From the NCBI GenBank assembly GCA_001464125.1, contig LNEP01000003.1, positions 248,001-312,000 on the forward strand: a DNA stretch of 64,000 bases, given 5' to 3'. Shown piece by piece: positions 1-8,736 of this stretch (within the stretch, counting starts at the first letter, position 1; every line of letters starts with the position of its first letter). This stretch comes from Betaproteobacteria bacterium Ga0077540 (GTDB lineage Bacteria; Pseudomonadota; Gammaproteobacteria; Burkholderiales; Methylophilaceae). Under the pieces are notes generated by a model. The model was not told the origin of the DNA and searched no databases. It saw only the letters and a program-made list of their open reading frames with translations. The translations under genes and the position numbers were made by a program.

Positions 1-10
1 GCACTTTCAT
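1..10 (-). CDS. 5' start of a gene cut by the left edge (possible)
   Basis: An ATG on the minus strand at 8-10 overlaps the TGA stop of the response regulator gene (7-9) in an ATGA arrangement, the usual sign of translational coupling. Only three codons (Met-Lys-Val) remain before the window ends, so no product can be named. If real, it is the third gene of the sensor kinase/response regulator operon. The call rests only on the overlap geometry. Confidence 0.35.
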
Positions 11-384
11 GGTGTACTATCCTTACCTATCACGGCTTCTATCTGGGCAATGACTGTCATAGGGTCGATTGGCTTTTCAATGTAACTGGTGCAACCTGCA
101 CTTAATAGGCGTTCTTTATCGCCGGACATTGCATAGGAAGTCATTGCAATAATGGGTACAGTTTGACCAACCGGATTTGCACGAATGCGTTTGAGCACCT
201 CCAGTCCGTTAATGTCTGGCAATTGAATGTCCAATACAATAAAATCTGGCGGTATGGTCAGTGCCTGCTGCACACCTTCCAATCCTGTCATGGCAAAGCG
301 CACTCGGTAGCCAGCTTGTTGCAAAATAAAGCGTATCAGCTCTAAATTATTGTCATTGTCTTCAATTATCAATGCAGTTTTCAT
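7..384 (-). CDS. Single-domain response regulator (CheY/DivK-like)
   Basis: A 125-residue receiver domain with no output domain. The acidic pair is near residues 8-10 (IIEDND), the phospho-acceptor Asp is in VLDIQLPDING at about residue 52, the conserved Thr is in IIAMTS, and the Lys is in IEKPID. Such proteins work by phosphorylation-dependent protein contacts or as phosphorelay shuttles. The ATG lies 2 bases after the stop of the upstream sensor kinase gene (387-2699), so the two are almost certainly co-transcribed and the kinase is its likely partner. The pairing is inferred from position. The family (receiver only) is clear; the downstream target is unknown. Confidence 0.9.
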   Translation of the reverse strand: MKTALIIEDNDNNLELIRFILQQAGYRVRFAMTGLEGVQQALTIPPDFIVLDIQLPDINGLEVLKRIRANPVGQTVPIIAMTSYAMSGDKERLLSAGCTSYIEKPIDPMTVIAQIEAVIGKDSTP

Positions 385-386
385 GA

Positions 387-2699
387 TTAGCTTTCCAGTA
401 TATTCACTGTTTTTCCAACTTGCACTTCTGGTATTTGAAATGGCAAGCGCATGGTGAATGTGCTACCTACCCCAACCTTACTTTTTACCTCAATTGTGCC
501 ACCCAGCAATAAGGTAAGAATTTTATGTGTTAAATAAAGACCTAACCCTGTGCCTAAGGTTTTGATTTTTAGGTGAGAATCAATACGCTCGAACGGTTTA
601 AATAATTTCTGCAACCCGGCTTCGTCGATACCAATCCCTGTGTCCTCGACCATAATTTCCAACATTTCCTCATGAGGAGTAAACACCACATCCACATTAC
701 CTTTCTCAGTATATTTCAGGGCATTTGATACCACATTGAGCACCACTTGGTATAGACGTTTTCGGTCTGAATTTAAGGTGATGTTATCTGGACAATTGAC
801 GCGTAATTCTAGATTGCGTTCTGTCACTAAATGCTGCACTGCATGCGACACCTCATCCATGACATCTTTCACATTAAACATTTCCTGATGCGTCTCTAAA
901 AAGCCAGCCTCGATCTTAGAGATATCTATCACATCTGTAATGAGAGAGAGTAAATGCTTTGATGAAGCATAAGCACGCCCTAACTGGTCTTTTTGCTTGG
1001 GGTTTAAATCTCCAGACATTCCCTGTAACACTACCCCCAAAAAGCCAATGATGGAATTTAATGGCGTGCGCAACTCATGTGACATCGACGCTACGAACAT
1101 CGATTTAATCCTATCCGCAGACTCTGCGGCCTCTCTAGCTTGTATCAGCGACGCCTCTAACGCTTTTTGCTGGCTGATGTCTTGCCCGATGGAAATAATC
1201 ACAGGGTTGCCATCTGCGTCCAACTCCATGCTTCTAGAGACTGAGAGTTCAATGGTCGAACCATCTGCACGGCGGATGAGCATTTCCTGCCCTTGTATTT
1301 TGTTACCATAAAATACTTCACTAAAGTATTTATCGTGATCTTGGCTAAGTTCTTTAGGGACAAATAAGCTTTGATACGTTTTACCAATAGCATACTCTCG
1401 GCTATAGCCGCTAATACGCTCAGCCTCAGGATTCATCTCGATGATTTCATTGGCCGCATTCATATACAAAATGGTGACGGGTGCGCGCTCGACCAAAAAG
1501 CGGAACAGCTTGGCATTGCTCTCAATGGAGGCGGTGCGGCTTTTCAACATATCTTCAAAATTTTCTTGATGCTCGACTAAATCCGTTTCTACTTTTTGTC
1601 GTCTGTGCAATTCAACATTCAGACGCGCCAAATCAGCTAGTGAGCCAGCATAGTTTTGTTCATCCAAAGTCCACTCACGAGAGCCTCCAACGTGCTCATG
1701 GCAAATCACACCTATCATCTCTCCATCATGCCAAATGGTGGCATCCAACATTGCACCTACACGGTATGTGGGAAAGTAATCAGCAAGAAACTCTTGCATG
1801 GCGCTATGTTGATAGACATCATTGGCAACAACCACACGCGATTGTTCCAGCGCGCTAAAGTACTGAGGTAGCTCTTTTGCAGCCAACATCTGACCTTGTG
1901 TGTAGGTTTGTGTTTTCAAATCGTAAAGCGATTCGCACACCAGCTCTTGTTTATCTTTGGAATATAACCAGACGCTGACACGCGCTACATTGAGTGTTTC
2001 TGCAGATTGCCGAATCAGTGACTGATAAAATGCGTGTGGCGCCGTTTGCTTGTTGAGCTGAGTAGAAGCTAAGTAGGCCAAACTGGTTGATTGTTGCTTA
2101 AGGCGCTTTTCCGCTTGAATAAGCTTTTCTTGTGCGACATCTTTGTTTTTGATGTGTGCATGTAGCTTATTAACCAAGCGCTCCATTTGGTGGGCGCGTT
2201 TTAAACTGCCAAAAAAATATGTCCCGCTGAGATTGAATATGAATACGCCCAAGGCAAACAGCTTAACGATGGTTTGATTTTCATAGGTTTGATACGTCAC
2301 TGTAATTAATATGAATATCGCCACCAGAGCCACTAAAAAGCCAATACGGGATAAAGTGATTTTCTGCAGCAATACGGGATCACTTACTTTAAAGTTGCTG
2401 TGGTCTACATTAGGTGAGAGTTTGTATAACAACCGTGCGCGAAACTCCCTATCCAAAATAAAAAGCGCAAACGTCAGAACGGCCAGTAATAAAAATAGTG
2501 CAAGGGTAAGTTCTAGCTTATATACAACCACCCAACTTAAGATGGAGTGTGTCGATGGTGTGGTTTCAACTGCAAAAGTGCTCAGCTGATTGGGTGCTGA
2601 GATTAAACTTTGAAATAAAGGATACGCACTCACAACAGAAATTGCGAGCATGCAAAATGCGGTAATACATACCAAGCGTAATAACTGTTTTAATACCAA
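387..2699 (-). CDS. Membrane sensor histidine kinase with GAF and PAS domains
   Basis: 770 residues. Four hydrophobic segments (about 8-27, 62-82, 118-136, 145-164) form an N-terminal membrane region. Then come a coiled coil (about 168-205), a GAF domain (about 215-365, with the ICHEHVGG motif), a PAS domain (about 395-510), a HisKA domain with phospho-acceptor His541 in MSHELRTPLN, and a HATPase domain with N-box and DTGIGI/GTGLGL glycine motifs. It should autophosphorylate and pass phosphate to the receiver protein encoded 2 bases downstream. The start is TTG (2697-2699), preceded by an AAAGG ribosome site about 9 bases upstream; the next in-frame Met (residue 17) would cut into the first membrane segment. 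The signal sensed cannot be read from the sequence. Confidence 0.92.
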   Translation of the reverse strand: MVLKQLLRLVCITAFCMLAISVVSAYPLFQSLISAPNQLSTFAVETTPSTHSILSWVVVYKLELTLALFLLLAVLTFALFILDREFRARLLYKLSPNVDHSNFKVSDPVLLQKITLSRIGFLVALVAIFILITVTYQTYENQTIVKLFALGVFIFNLSGTYFFGSLKRAHQMERLVNKLHAHIKNKDVAQEKLIQAEKRLKQQSTSLAYLASTQLNKQTAPHAFYQSLIRQSAETLNVARVSVWLYSKDKQELVCESLYDLKTQTYTQGQMLAAKELPQYFSALEQSRVVVANDVYQHSAMQEFLADYFPTYRVGAMLDATIWHDGEMIGVICHEHVGGSREWTLDEQNYAGSLADLARLNVELHRRQKVETDLVEHQENFEDMLKSRTASIESNAKLFRFLVERAPVTILYMNAANEIIEMNPEAERISGYSREYAIGKTYQSLFVPKELSQDHDKYFSEVFYGNKIQGQEMLIRRADGSTIELSVSRSMELDADGNPVIISIGQDISQQKALEASLIQAREAAESADRIKSMFVASMSHELRTPLNSIIGFLGVVLQGMSGDLNPKQKDQLGRAYASSKHLLSLITDVIDISKIEAGFLETHQEMFNVKDVMDEVSHAVQHLVTERNLELRVNCPDNITLNSDRKRLYQVVLNVVSNALKYTEKGNVDVVFTPHEEMLEIMVEDTGIGIDEAGLQKLFKPFERIDSHLKIKTLGTGLGLYLTHKILTLLLGGTIEVKSKVGVGSTFTMRLPFQIPEVQVGKTVNILES

Positions 2700-2820
2700 G
2701 AAAGCTACCTTTTATTTGTGTTAGTGGGTATTCGGTCAACAATCACGATGTCATGCAAAACTAGATACTGCTATACGATACTACAACTCCTAAACATCTA
2801 AACTTTTTTAATCAATACAA

Positions 2821-3240
2821 CTACTTATTGCGCATAAAATCTGCCACGCCGTACAACTGCGCGGCCAATTTCTTCATCAAATTATCGTCCAACTGCAAGG
2901 TATGCATGGCTCGAATCATGCAATACATCCACTGATCGCGCTCGGATTCACCTATCGCAAATGGCATGTGGCGACGACGTAGCATGGGATGACCATAGCG
3001 CTCTATGTACAATTGTGGACCACCCGTCCAACCGGTCAGGAACATGGTCAGCTTTTCACGTGCATCGGTTAAATCAGCTTGATGTAATGCACGTATCCCA
3101 GCTGCTTTGGGGTCGCTGTCCATCACATCGTAGAAAGTATCTACTAAGCGCTTAATCAATGCCTGTCCGCCGTTCTCACCACCCAATAACTCATAAAAGG
3201 TGGATTTGTTGCTACCTGTTTCCTCAATCTTATCCAACAT
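2821..3240 (-). CDS. Group II truncated haemoglobin
   Basis: 139 residues, matching the 2-on-2 globin family (TrHb2/GlbO type). Visible hallmarks are the F-helix segment YGHPMLRRRHMPF with proximal haem ligand His91, the Phe-Tyr pair on the B helix (TFYDVM, residues 35-40), and a Trp at about residue 104 in the G helix (RDQWMY). Members bind O2 or NO and are linked to oxygen handling or oxidative and nitrosative stress; the role here is inferred. The gene starts 13 bases after the purT stop and is probably read from the same transcript. No hairpin terminator was seen in the 120 bases between it and the sensor kinase gene. Confidence 0.9.
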   Translation of the reverse strand: MLDKIEETGSNKSTFYELLGGENGGQALIKRLVDTFYDVMDSDPKAAGIRALHQADLTDAREKLTMFLTGWTGGPQLYIERYGHPMLRRRHMPFAIGESERDQWMYCMIRAMHTLQLDDNLMKKLAAQLYGVADFMRNK

Positions 3241-3253
3241 CAGAAACTACTCA

Positions 3254-4447
3254 CTAAGCTTTTGGTTTAACCAAACTTGCGGCCAATTTAGCATTGGTTC
3301 TCGCTTGGTCGGTATTGCTTGCCGTCGCCAGTGCCACACCCATGCGCCTACGCGTAAAAGACTCTGGCTTACCAAATAAACGAATATCTGTATTTGGAAT
3401 GGCAAGCGCCTGTTCAACACCCGCATAACTTAAGTTTTGACTCTCAACACCACCATAGATAACTGCACTTGCCCCCGGATTGGTCATGGCAACATCCACC
3501 GGTAAACCTAAGATTGCTCGGGCATGTAATTCAAATTCGCTCAAGCGTTGACTGCACATGGTCACCATGCCGGTGTCGTGCGGACGTGGACTCACTTCTG
3601 AGAACCAAACCTGATCGCCTTTAACGAACAACTCTACGCCAAACAAACCTAAACCACCCAAAGCATCCGTAATGGTTTTTGCCACATGCTGTGCTGATTT
3701 TAAGGCTTCTGCCGTCATGACTTGTGGCTGCCAGCTTTCTACATAATCCCCTTTTTCCTGTACGTGACCAATCGGCTCACAGAAATAGGTTTGTATTTCT
3801 CCTTGCGCGTTTTTTGCACGCACAGTCAGCAGGGTAATCTCATAATCAAATGCAATCTGCCCCTCGACTATCACCACTCCTTGATTGACACGTCCACCAC
3901 TGGCAGCATAATCCCAAGCCGTTTTGACCTCAGATGCTTGTGTCACTCTGGATTGCCCTTTGCCTGAGGATGACATGGTCGGTTTAATGAAGCATGGATA
4001 GCCAATGCCAGCGTCAATCGCAGCTTGCAACTCTGCCTCGCTACGCGCGAAGGCATAAGGTGAGGTGGGTAATTTGAGGGTTTCAGCGGCCAGTCTGCGG
4101 ATGCCTTCACGATTCATTGTGAGTTGTACGGCTTTCACAGTAGGAATCACTGTTGTACCATCGCGCTCTATTTCCGCCAAAGCATCGGTATTGAGCGCCT
4201 CGATTTCAGGCACGATCAGATGTGGTTTTTCTTGATTGACTAATGCTTTAAGTGCAGCGGCATCTGTCATATCAATGGTATGAGCACGATGCGCTACTTG
4301 ATGGCCAGGTGCATTTTCGTATCGATCCACTGCAATCACTTCAACACCGTAGCGCTGCAACGCGATAATCACTTCTTTGCCTAATTCGCCGCTACCTAGC
4401 AGCATCACTTTGGTTGCAGATGGGGTCAGTGGCGAACCGATAATCAT
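3254..4447 (-). CDS. purT: Formate-dependent GAR transformylase (PurT)
   Basis: 397 residues, close to the usual 392. PurT makes formyl-glycinamide ribonucleotide from GAR, formate and ATP in purine synthesis, without folate. It is an ATP-grasp protein: an N-terminal dinucleotide-like fold ([13 protein letters not shown], about 14-26), the central ATP-grasp region with [15 protein letters not shown], and metal-binding acidic residues in [15 protein letters not shown]. The ATG at 4445-4447 is the only sensible start because it lies directly before the first strand. Truncated haemoglobin follows 13 bases later. In a formate-producing C1 metabolism this folate-free route would be natural, but that link is inference. 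Confidence 0.96.
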   Translation of the reverse strand: MIIGSPLTPSATKVMLLGSGELGKEVIIALQRYGVEVIAVDRYENAPGHQVAHRAHTIDMTDAAALKALVNQEKPHLIVPEIEALNTDALAEIERDGTTVIPTVKAVQLTMNREGIRRLAAETLKLPTSPYAFARSEAELQAAIDAGIGYPCFIKPTMSSSGKGQSRVTQASEVKTAWDYAASGGRVNQGVVIVEGQIAFDYEITLLTVRAKNAQGEIQTYFCEPIGHVQEKGDYVESWQPQVMTAEALKSAQHVAKTITDALGGLGLFGVELFVKGDQVWFSEVSPRPHDTGMVTMCSQRLSEFELHARAILGLPVDVAMTNPGASAVIYGGVESQNLSYAGVEQALAIPNTDIRLFGKPESFTRRRMGVALATASNTDQARTNAKLAASLVKPKA

Positions 4448-4638
4448 GTAAACACTCCAGACAATAATGTATGAAATGATAGCATGATGTGAAGGGTAGC
4501 TGAGACGCTAATCGTAGATTCGTGGTGCTGAATACCTTGCTAGCAACGATTCGTTTGCGCAGATGAAGTGCTATAGGTAGCACATCTCGTTTCAATAGTG
4601 AGCTCCATGACACCCCTTAAGAAGAGGTAGTTTAAAGC

Positions 4639-6054
4639 TTAGACAGAAATACCGTGCTTATCCATACGATAGCGCATAGTCATGCGGGTAATGCCTAATT
4701 GACGTGCTGCCTGAGATACATTGTTCCTAGCCTGTTCCAACGCATTCAATAAAATAGCTTTCTCTGCATCATCCAATGTAATTTGCACATCAGAATTTTC
4801 TACAGGCAATACCATTTTCTGAGAATGATTTGGCAAAGCCAAATCACTCACCATGATTTGTTCTTCTGCACTCAATAACACTGCACGGCTAATCTGATGT
4901 CGTAGCTCACGCACATTCCCTGGCCATGCATAGGTTTGGATTGCCTGTAGGGCGTTAGCACTAAATATACGCTTTTTCAGGCCGTAGCGCTTTTCTGTAA
5001 GTGATTTAAAATAATTTGAAAGCTGCACGATATCCTCACCACGGTCTCTCAACGGAGGCATGTACATCGTGATGACATTAAGTCGATAATAGAGATCTGA
5101 GCGGAAGCGCCCTTCATTCACCATATCGTGCAAATCGCGATTCGTCGCTGCAATAATACGTGCAGGGACTGAGCGTTCCTTCGTTGAACCCAACCTGCGC
5201 ACTTGCCGACGCTCTAACACATTCAACAGTTTGGCTTGTAAGGTAAGAGGTAACTCACCTATTTCATCTAAAAAAAGGGTTCCGTCTTCCGCGGACTCAA
5301 TTAAACCTGGGCGTGCACTCACTGCGTTGGTAAATGCGCCCTTTTCATGACCAAACAACTCACTCTCAATGAGCTCTGCCGGTAGTGAAGCACAATCAAC
5401 GTGCACAAATGGCTTATCACTATTGGCGCACTCTGCATGTAGAAAACGCGCTGCTACATCTTTTCCAGTGCCAGTCTCACCGATAATAAGTACCGTTGGC
5501 GGCACCACATCGGTCATGGCGCTTAACTGCGAAATCCGATTAATCTGCTGACGCACGCTCTGCATCGCAGGACTATCCCCAATCAGTTGCACACCATCAG
5601 TAGCATGTGTATTGCGCTGACGTGAGTAATCCAAACTGGTTTGTAATTCAGAAGCACGTTCATTCTTTTTAACCACCAAAAGAAGCTCTTCCAAATCAAT
5701 AGGCTTTTTAAGATAGTCTATCGCACCCAATTTCATGGCATTCACGGCATCGCTCACATCGCCAAACGCAGTCATGACTATGGTTGCCACGCCTTTATTG
5801 ACAAATTCTGCCAGCAAATCCAAGCCGTTACCGTCAGGCAAGCGCATATCTAGCAGCACTAAATCTGGCTGAAACTGCTTGTGAATTAACCTACCATCCG
5901 CAAGCGTTTCGGCGTGCTCGCACTCAAAGCCATCTTTTTGCAAACGCTTGGCAACTGCGCGTGCAAACAAAACTTCATCTTCTACAATTAATACCTTTTT
6001 AACAACTTGGTGTGGATGAAATTTCGATTCAATAGTCATTTGTTGTGCGAGCAC
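4639..6054 (-). CDS. NtrC-family sigma-54-dependent response regulator
   Basis: 471 residues counted from GTG 6052-6054. Receiver domain (about 20-135, phospho-acceptor Asp69 in LLDMRLPDGNG), AAA+ domain (about 160-390, Walker A IGETGTGKD at 191-199, Walker B FLDEIGE) and a Fis-type helix-turn-helix at the end (QAARQLGITRMTMRYRM). It should activate sigma-54 RNA polymerase when phosphorylated. The loop that touches sigma-54 reads GAFTNA (239-244) instead of the canonical GAFTGA. GTG is chosen because a GAGGA ribosome site at 6060-6064 sits 5 bases upstream; a TTG at 6064-6066 has no such site. The gene follows the TonB receptor by about 12 bases, so the two are coupled. No histidine kinase lies beside it. 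Confidence 0.92.
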   Translation of the reverse strand: MLAQQMTIESKFHPHQVVKKVLIVEDEVLFARAVAKRLQKDGFECEHAETLADGRLIHKQFQPDLVLLDMRLPDGNGLDLLAEFVNKGVATIVMTAFGDVSDAVNAMKLGAIDYLKKPIDLEELLLVVKKNERASELQTSLDYSRQRNTHATDGVQLIGDSPAMQSVRQQINRISQLSAMTDVVPPTVLIIGETGTGKDVAARFLHAECANSDKPFVHVDCASLPAELIESELFGHEKGAFTNAVSARPGLIESAEDGTLFLDEIGELPLTLQAKLLNVLERRQVRRLGSTKERSVPARIIAATNRDLHDMVNEGRFRSDLYYRLNVITMYMPPLRDRGEDIVQLSNYFKSLTEKRYGLKKRIFSANALQAIQTYAWPGNVRELRHQISRAVLLSAEEQIMVSDLALPNHSQKMVLPVENSDVQITLDDAEKAILLNALEQARNNVSQAARQLGITRMTMRYRMDKHGISV

Positions 6055-6059
6055 GTTTT

Positions 6060-6064
6060 TCCTC
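6060..6064 (-). promoter_or_regulatory. Ribosome binding site deciding a GTG start
   Basis: GAGGA on the minus strand, just after the TonB receptor stop (6067-6069) and 5 bases before GTG 6052-6054. It makes the GTG the best start of the sigma-54 activator, rather than the TTG at 6064-6066 or the ATG at 6037-6039. Confidence 0.5.
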
Positions 6065-6066
6065 AA

Positions 6067-8517
6067 TTAATCTACATCAATACTGCTAACAGACTTTTTG
6101 GCAGCAAAGTTATAGCGGAAGCCTAACCAAGCTGCACGTGGTGCACCAGGTAGCACGGAAAGTACTTTAGCCTCTTCTCCAAACTGACCATTGGCATCAA
6201 ATAAAGACTCTGCCAGACGACCACTTAGGTTGTACTCACGATCAAAGATATTGGTGGCTTTAGCAAACATTCTCCAACCATTACCAAAGTCATATTGCGT
6301 ATCTAAGTTAACAATAAAGTAGCCGCTGATTTTGCCTTTACCAATCGCACACTCTTCTCCACCTACACAATCTGCTGAGTTTGCACGATGTGCGTTGTTC
6401 TCGTTACCAATCACATATTGGCTAGAGTACCCAATCACATTAGCACCAATATTCCAAGATGGCGTAACTTCGTACTGACCGCGTAGCTTTACTTGATGGC
6501 GTGGAATCACAGGCAAGCTATCACCGCTTTTCGCAGTAATCACTCCATCATTTGCAAGACCTGCAGAATTGGAACCGCTCACAAAATCGACATCGGAATC
6601 ATAGGTGGCACGGATATAACTATAAGATGCGCTCCACTTAAATTTATCCGCAATCCCGTTTAAACCTAAGTCGAGGCCTTGTCGTTGTGTGCGGCCAATA
6701 TTTTTAAAGTAACCAGCACCAGACAAGAAATTGGATGCAACAAACTGAATGTCGTCATGATTGGTTGCATGGTAAACACCCGCATTCCAATTCATGCTAT
6801 CCGTGAGTTTGCCTCGTCCACCAAACTCGTAAGTTTTAGCCACCACTTGGTTGAGCGGTGGATCATCGGCTAATGCAGCGGGCAACAGGCACGGATTTGC
6901 TGGATTAGAACAACCGACTTCAATGGCTGTTGGTGCACGGCTAGACTCACTATAAGAGGTATAGAACGTGAGATTTTGGTTTGGGGTATGAGTTAAACCA
7001 ATCGATGGATTCAAACGCGTATAACTGTCTTTAGCTGTCAATGTACGCGGACCAAAATCTCCACGTAATGTATCTGAGTTATCAATACGCGTAAAATTCC
7101 AACTTGCACCCATATTCAGATGCCATTGATCATTTAGAGATAAAGTATCAGTTGCAAACAGTCTTACAGTGTATTGTTTACCAGTCAGCCCGACAGTTTG
7201 ACGTTGCGGCAGAACACCATCCCCTTCGAAAGAAGGCGCACGTGTAGGATCAAAGACAACATCACTTTCATCTAATGTCCCGACAGTACCATCAATATCC
7301 CCAATATTGATACGTTCATTTTGCTTGAAACGTATCAGGCTATAGTCATAACTAGTTCCGACAATAAATTGGTTCTCTTTACCCATAAAATCTTGGTTAA
7401 AAGTGAACTGGCCTGTTAAACCGTAGGTATCTTGTTTGGTATTGGTTCTGTTAAGCACCGAACCAATAACCTCACATTCAGTCTCCCCAGGTTCTGGTGT
7501 ACAAACGCCAAACTGCTCATATCCCTCAATAGCTTCGCCTCCATCAGCGCCACCTTCATAGCCATCGCCATTAAGGGTACGACGATTGGATTTTTTGTAG
7601 TACACGTTGCCAGAGAACATCGTATCGTCGTTAAACCAATGTGAACCGTTCAACGCCAACATGTGTGAGTAGTTTTTGGTTTGGTCTGGACGGGTGTTAA
7701 TTTGATCTCTATCACCACGTAGCAAGAACTCAGGCGTTAAACCATTACCAATCAAGTTATTGTCACTGCCAATATAGGTCAGATCCAATTTTGTGGTTTC
7801 ATTTTGCCAACCGGTTTTAGCAAACAGTTGATTGACATGAGAGGGAGAGAATTTTCTCCAGCCATTTTCCGTGGTGTGCTGATAGCCAATCATGTAGTCC
7901 ACAGAACCATCTTGTGATACACCACCGAACTCTACCAACGCACGTTGACGACCCCATGATCCAGCTTCAAATTCCACTGCGGCGCCTTGATTGTCACGAC
8001 CGCTCTTGGTTTGAATTGCAATTGCACCACCCAATGTGTTTAAACCGTACAATGGGTTTGAACCTGGAATTAATTGCATGTTGCCAATGGCAAAACTAGG
8101 AATTTTGTCCCAAGAGGTCAAATCACCAAATGGTTCATTGACGCGTACGCCGTCGATATAGGTAGACAAGCCTTGAGGATTACCTAGCAGTGAAGAAGCA
8201 GAATAGCCTCGGAAATTGATTTCTGGCTGCCATGGATTACCACCCAATTCGGTCACTGTCACTGACTGCATATTGTTGGTCATGTAATCCGCAATCGACA
8301 CACCGGTTTGGTCGTTGATTTCTTTTGGTGGTGCCAATTGAATGTTGGCGGGCACTTTATACAGAGGCAAGCCAATGCCTTTTAAGGGCGTAGCACTGTA
8401 GACCTCAATTTTTTCGACATCAATCGTTTTACTCTCATCCGCAAGCGCCATTTGTGGCGATGCATAAGCTGACAAAATGGCCAGCAACATCATTTTTGGT
8501 TGAATATTTAATTTCAT
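6067..8517 (-). CDS. TonB-dependent outer-membrane receptor
   Basis: 816 residues. A signal peptide (about 1-26, ending ...PQMALA) is followed by a plug domain (about 50-175, with NFRGYSASS, TYIDGVRVNEPFGD and NTLGGAIAIQTKSG) and a long beta-barrel rich in aromatic and Gly/Asn turns. Three Cys pairs (near CTPEPGETEC, CSNPANPC and CVGGEEC) probably close surface loops. It would import a large ligand using TonB energy; the ligand cannot be deduced. The last barrel strand (WLGFRYNF) is followed by an extra 12-residue tail, whereas most family members end at the aromatic residue. The gene lies directly upstream of a sigma-54 activator. Its own upstream region has a -24/-12-like element and a large inverted repeat, so sigma-54 control is plausible. 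Confidence 0.93.
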   Translation of the reverse strand: MKLNIQPKMMLLAILSAYASPQMALADESKTIDVEKIEVYSATPLKGIGLPLYKVPANIQLAPPKEINDQTGVSIADYMTNNMQSVTVTELGGNPWQPEINFRGYSASSLLGNPQGLSTYIDGVRVNEPFGDLTSWDKIPSFAIGNMQLIPGSNPLYGLNTLGGAIAIQTKSGRDNQGAAVEFEAGSWGRQRALVEFGGVSQDGSVDYMIGYQHTTENGWRKFSPSHVNQLFAKTGWQNETTKLDLTYIGSDNNLIGNGLTPEFLLRGDRDQINTRPDQTKNYSHMLALNGSHWFNDDTMFSGNVYYKKSNRRTLNGDGYEGGADGGEAIEGYEQFGVCTPEPGETECEVIGSVLNRTNTKQDTYGLTGQFTFNQDFMGKENQFIVGTSYDYSLIRFKQNERINIGDIDGTVGTLDESDVVFDPTRAPSFEGDGVLPQRQTVGLTGKQYTVRLFATDTLSLNDQWHLNMGASWNFTRIDNSDTLRGDFGPRTLTAKDSYTRLNPSIGLTHTPNQNLTFYTSYSESSRAPTAIEVGCSNPANPCLLPAALADDPPLNQVVAKTYEFGGRGKLTDSMNWNAGVYHATNHDDIQFVASNFLSGAGYFKNIGRTQRQGLDLGLNGIADKFKWSASYSYIRATYDSDVDFVSGSNSAGLANDGVITAKSGDSLPVIPRHQVKLRGQYEVTPSWNIGANVIGYSSQYVIGNENNAHRANSADCVGGEECAIGKGKISGYFIVNLDTQYDFGNGWRMFAKATNIFDREYNLSGRLAESLFDANGQFGEEAKVLSVLPGAPRAAWLGFRYNFAAKKSVSSIDVD

Positions 8518-8583
8518 GTTGTAAGTTCCCTAGGCTGGAGTTTAGTTTGCACATCTACTAACCCGTGTGCTCGTGCATTTATG

Positions 8584-8600
8584 TGCAAGAAACATACCTA
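8584..8600 (-). promoter_or_regulatory. Possible sigma-54 (-24/-12) promoter of the TonB receptor
   Basis: On the minus strand the 17 bases read TAGGTATGTTTCTTGCA. They contain GG and GC separated by exactly 10 bases, plus the TT before GC and the A after it, as in the TGGCAC-N5-TTGCA consensus. The predicted start of transcription, near 8573, leaves a leader of about 55 bases. The -24 half is imperfect (AGGTA for TGGCA). The call gains weight from the neighbouring sigma-54 activator gene and the inverted repeat about 100-160 bases upstream. Confidence 0.4.
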
Positions 8601-8674
8601 TCAACATGCATTAAATAAAGTATAAAAAAATCAAAGGGTAATAAAACAGATAAAGCAGATTGGTTGATTGTAGC

Positions 8675-8736
8675 CCAATTAATTGGCTGTATACAACCAA
8701 TTAATTGGTTGTTGTTGGTTGTATACAGCCAATTAA
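8675..8736. promoter_or_regulatory. Large inverted repeat, candidate enhancer or operator
   Basis: A perfect 22-base inverted repeat has arms at 8679-8700 and 8715-8736 with a 14-base spacer. Nested in it are two copies of the palindrome CCAATTAATTGG (8675-8686 and 8697-8708, 22 bases apart, about two helical turns) and two GTATAC palindromes (8689-8694, 8721-8726). It overlaps the last codons and stop of the YbbP-like gene and lies upstream of the TonB receptor. No T-tract follows on either strand, which argues against a simple terminator. Its distance from the candidate -24/-12 element suits binding by an NtrC-type activator. A cruciform or mRNA 3' end role is the alternative. Confidence 0.55.

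Noticed and set aside
4560-4590. Small hairpin upstream of purT as terminator of the sigma-54 activator gene
   Set aside because: The stem is bulged and lies before purT rather than after the activator's stop, and no T-tract follows.
4392-4613. Minus-strand open frame overlapping the start of purT
   Set aside because: It shares bases with purT in another frame and shows no motif or ribosome site.
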